Shown here piece by piece: positions 61,296-64,000 of a stretch of 64,000 bases of DNA (position 1 is its first letter; every line of letters starts with the position of its first letter). The stretch is taken from assembly GCF_000327385.1 (NCBI RefSeq), contig NW_008708797.1, forward strand, positions 1,468,024 through 1,532,023, in the 5' to 3' direction. Under the pieces are notes generated by a model. That model ran no database searches. It was given only the letters and a program-made list of their open reading frames with translations, and was not told the DNA's origin. Position numbers and translations under genes: made by a program. Source of the DNA: Lottia gigantea. Lineage: Eukaryota > Mollusca > Gastropoda > Lottiidae.

Positions 61296-61465
61296 ATATG
61301 GCTGTGGTCCACTATCTTTTATATGTTGTTGCTCCAAAATATGTGTCAGAATGCACCAAATCAATGTTATTTTTCTAAACCTTTCTGTCAGTCAGTCTTC
61401 CCCTATTATAAATCCATACAGAAATACAAACGAGAAATAATATATTGATTCTATTTTTCAGAAAA

Positions 61466-64000
61466 ATGTTCCGTTTGATTCACATAGTCATAGCACTGAC
61501 ACTATTTCCATACACTCAACAACAATTCCGTATGCGATTAGATTCACCAACAATTGGACAAGCAGTAGAACTGGCACACGTCCTGTTTGAAGACGAAGAA
61601 AGCGAAGGTATTAGTTATAGAAGAGATTGTAGATTACTTGATGAAGATGAGTTGAGTGATCTATTTGGTGCAGTGCAAGATGCTAAAGATGACACTGTAA
61701 GAAAAGTTTTACATTTATCTCAGAAATAAATAAGTATCTGGTTGAAGTGGAATTGCTTAGGTAATGAAATTAAAGTTGTCGGCAGCTCTTTCAGAGAGTT
61801 CGCAACTTATGTCATTCGGTATAATTAGGATGAATTATGTGTGCTTTGACCTGCATGTGTTGAAATAATGTTGATATTTATTTCAGACAGCAAGGCCTAA
61901 TGTATTGGATGCCTTTTCATTCCTTCATTCTCGAAATGAAGTAAATTCCGGAGCACATGGTGGTGTAGGATTCCTTCCATTCCACCGAGTATTTTTATAC
62001 TTGTAAGTATGTCAATATAGATTATGAAACTAGAGAGAGGGAAATACGTTGTCTGTCAAGTAACGATTGCAATATTGTTTGAAAGGTAGTTATTATACTC
62101 ATCATATACGAAGCAGATTATCTTTTTATTGACAATAGTGGGAGTCAAATCACAGGGTTATTATAAAATATTTATAAGGCGAATGGGATAATATTTCAAA
62201 AATCGAATAGCATATTATCTTCATTTGATATATGATTGGGCTTCCTTTAAGTCAAATTAAGAGTTTTATGCAATCATAATTGTCCATGTATGTACAGTCT
62301 GGATAAACACAGGAAGACTTTGAAATTTCTTGATCATTGGAATTTTGATATTAATTCTCTTCTAATTTAGCTTATTATGAATTAATTGTGGACGTGTGAG
62401 ACAAACTGGTATTTTCCAAGTCATTTGAACACCTTTACTTTCTTTTCATACCATCTTTAAAACGTAATTTTTATATATCGAGTGGCCCTCATAAAACGCT
62501 AACTTTATAGGTAGAACTTCAAATGGTTCAACCTAGAAAGTTGTAATTTAATGAAAAGATGTCTAATATCCATATAAATATGAGGTTGAAATATTATGAT
62601 GATAACTTTGATACTTGTTGAAAAATCCAAAAAGTTGATAATTTTCTGGACAACCCGTTATATAGTCTAAAAATAGTCTTTGTTCTTAAAGGATTCTTTT
62701 ATCGGTGCAATTCAACATAAAGTAATTGATAAATGCAGTTTATTCCATTGTATATGATAAATGTAACAGTAATATTATGCAAAATCATCAACCAGTAGGT
62801 AAATTTCATGTTGTCGTCGCCACCATATGAAGAGACCAATCCGTTTAGCTTCATTTGACCATGAACATATGAACTACAAAATACTGCAGTAATCATTGAT
62901 AGTCCTATTATTCAATCTAGAATTATTCTAATTTCAGATATGAAAAGTTACTGCGTCAATACAGACCCGGGGTGAGCTTGTGTTTTTGGGATCCAACTTT
63001 AGAACCAGAAGACTACGAACAGTCAGAAATTTGGGGTGACCGCCTATTTGGAACAGCCCGGGGCATTGTTTCAGAGGGATTTGCAGCCAATTGGATGACC
63101 CCGGTTGGTCCTCTGATACGAGAGGTAGGACGGACTGGAGGAACTGGTAGAAACGGAAGGACATTAAACGAGAAGGATATAGAAAATGTATTGAGTAAGA
63201 AAAGATTGGGAGAGATATCTTTTCCAAATGGCAGGTTGTCGGAAAATGTTGAAGAATTACACAACCATGTTCATCTTTACATTGGTGGATTAATGGCTCA
63301 AATTGAAACAGCAGCTTATGATCCAATATTTTGGTTTTACCATGTATATGTTGACTGTCTATTTGAAGAATTTAGAGAGAAGCAACGAAACAACACTACA
63401 CCACCGGTAATTGATCCTGAATTAGACTGGCCTTATGATTATGCTGAACCAGAACATGCACCATTCGGTCCAATGAGATTAGGGGCATTGAGAAATATTG
63501 ATGGACAAAATAACTTCTTCTCTGATAGAATTCGTTGTGAGAAAGTTCCCAGCTGTAGAAGTGACAGAGATTGTGGAAGGTTTATGAACTGTAGGAGTCG
63601 CAAATGCATCTCTAATCGTCGACCAAGAAATAGGTCTAACAATAATATGTTTGGGGGATTTATGAACGGCCTCGTTGGACCACAAACTTCAAATCCGATG
63701 ATTCAAGCACTGCAAGGGATGGGAATGATGGGCAGAGGAGGTTTCCCGGGCATGGGTGGTAATATGGCTGGTATGTTTGGAGGTGGAGGTGGTTTTCCAG
63801 GAATGGGAGGTGGATTTCCAGGAATGCCTGGGATGGGAGGTCAAGGTATGCCACAAATGGGTAATCAACAGGGTCGCCTGCAAGGACTGCCTGGAATGGC
63901 AGCTGGAGGTTCGCAAGGCTTTTCTGCGTTCGGTGGATTTCCTGGAATGGGTGGTTCTCAAATATTCTCTGGACAAGGTTTCCCAGGGATGGGGGGATCT
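61466..64000 (+). CDS. Secreted tyrosinase with Gly/Met/Phe-rich tail (3' end outside window)
   Basis: Coding exons are 61466-61696, 61887-62002 and 62938 to beyond 64000. Junctions are ACT then GTAAGA, TTTCAG, CTT then GTAAGT, and TTTCAG; the phases join exactly. Met 61466 follows an acceptor (TTTTTCAG at 61461), so a 5' UTR exon lies upstream. The signal peptide is about residues 1-20. CuA ligands are His91, His101 (AHGG) and His110 (LPFHR). CuB ligands are His224 and His228 (HNHVH) and His251 (DPIFWFYHVYVD). All six copper ligands are present, so it should be an active type-3 copper oxidase acting on phenols outside the cell. A cluster of six cysteines (about 310-340) follows, and then a long tail of GFPGMGG-like repeats to the window edge at residue 470. 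Such tails suit shell-matrix or cuticle cross-linking proteins; the tissue is inferred. Confidence 0.9.
62232..62456. mobile_element. TTAA-type MITE, shortened copy, in tyrosinase intron 2
   Basis: In reverse orientation to the element at 4237-4593. Shared words include TGTCCATGTATGTACAGTCT, GGATAAACA, TTCTTGATC, ATTGGAATT, AATTCTCTTCTAATTTAGCT, ATGAATTAATTGTGGAC, TGTGAGACAAACTGGTATTT and the terminus ACCATCT before TTAA (62457-62460). The outer left end (about GATTGGGCTTCCTT) is degraded and part of the interior is missing. Confidence 0.75.

Noticed and set aside
62934-63976. Several - strand open frames opposite tyrosinase exon 3
   Set aside because: They are shadows of the + strand coding exon, especially of its Gly-rich tail.

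Overview
The window is animal nuclear DNA, AT-rich and gene-poor, with spliced genes, many small DNA transposons and satellite arrays. A mollusc, probably a gastropod or bivalve, fits best. The clues are a secreted tyrosinase with a glycine/methionine/phenylalanine-rich tail (a kind of protein seen in shell-forming mantle), divergent intron-less nicotinic-type receptor genes, a fibrinogen-domain lectin, and repeats carrying 'GGGCAATAACTC' and 'TATACGCCCAC' motifs that I associate with mollusc genomes. The species assignment is inference.

Layout. (1) 1-428: the last coding exon of a fibrinogen-related-domain protein, + strand. (2) 3.9-6.6 kb: a satellite that can be traced from a 40-bp monomer to an 80-bp dimer, a 75/74-bp unit and a 298-bp higher-order repeat, interrupted by a TTAA-flanked miniature transposon. 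(3) 6.6-23.7 kb: no recognised gene; it holds a 23-bp minisatellite, several miniature inverted-repeat elements and a dispersed conserved-core repeat. (4) 23.7-36.5 kb: the forkhead gene FoxF on the - strand. It has two coding exons separated by an 11.5-kb intron; the small last exon ends in the FoxF-type C-terminus Cys-Val-Met. The intron holds a duplicated 116-bp block, each copy with three forkhead-type GTAAACA sites. (5) 36.5-53.8 kb: no firm gene, many foldback and dispersed repeats, and one exon-like stretch near 52.3 kb. (6) 54.0-58.9 kb: two intron-less Cys-loop (nicotinic-type) receptor subunits in tandem on the - strand, with a decayed Penelope-like retroelement between them. (7) 61.5-64.0 kb: the 5' three coding exons of a secreted tyrosinase on the + strand, running off the window.

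The genes do not form an operon or an evident pathway. The two receptors look like a local divergent duplicate pair. The others are unrelated neighbours: an innate-immunity type lectin, a mesoderm transcription factor and a copper oxidase. The most useful results here are the reconstructed FoxF and tyrosinase exon structures, the satellite's nested history with a transposon that landed inside one monomer, the forkhead-site block duplicated inside the forkhead gene, and several large hairpin-forming inverted repeats.
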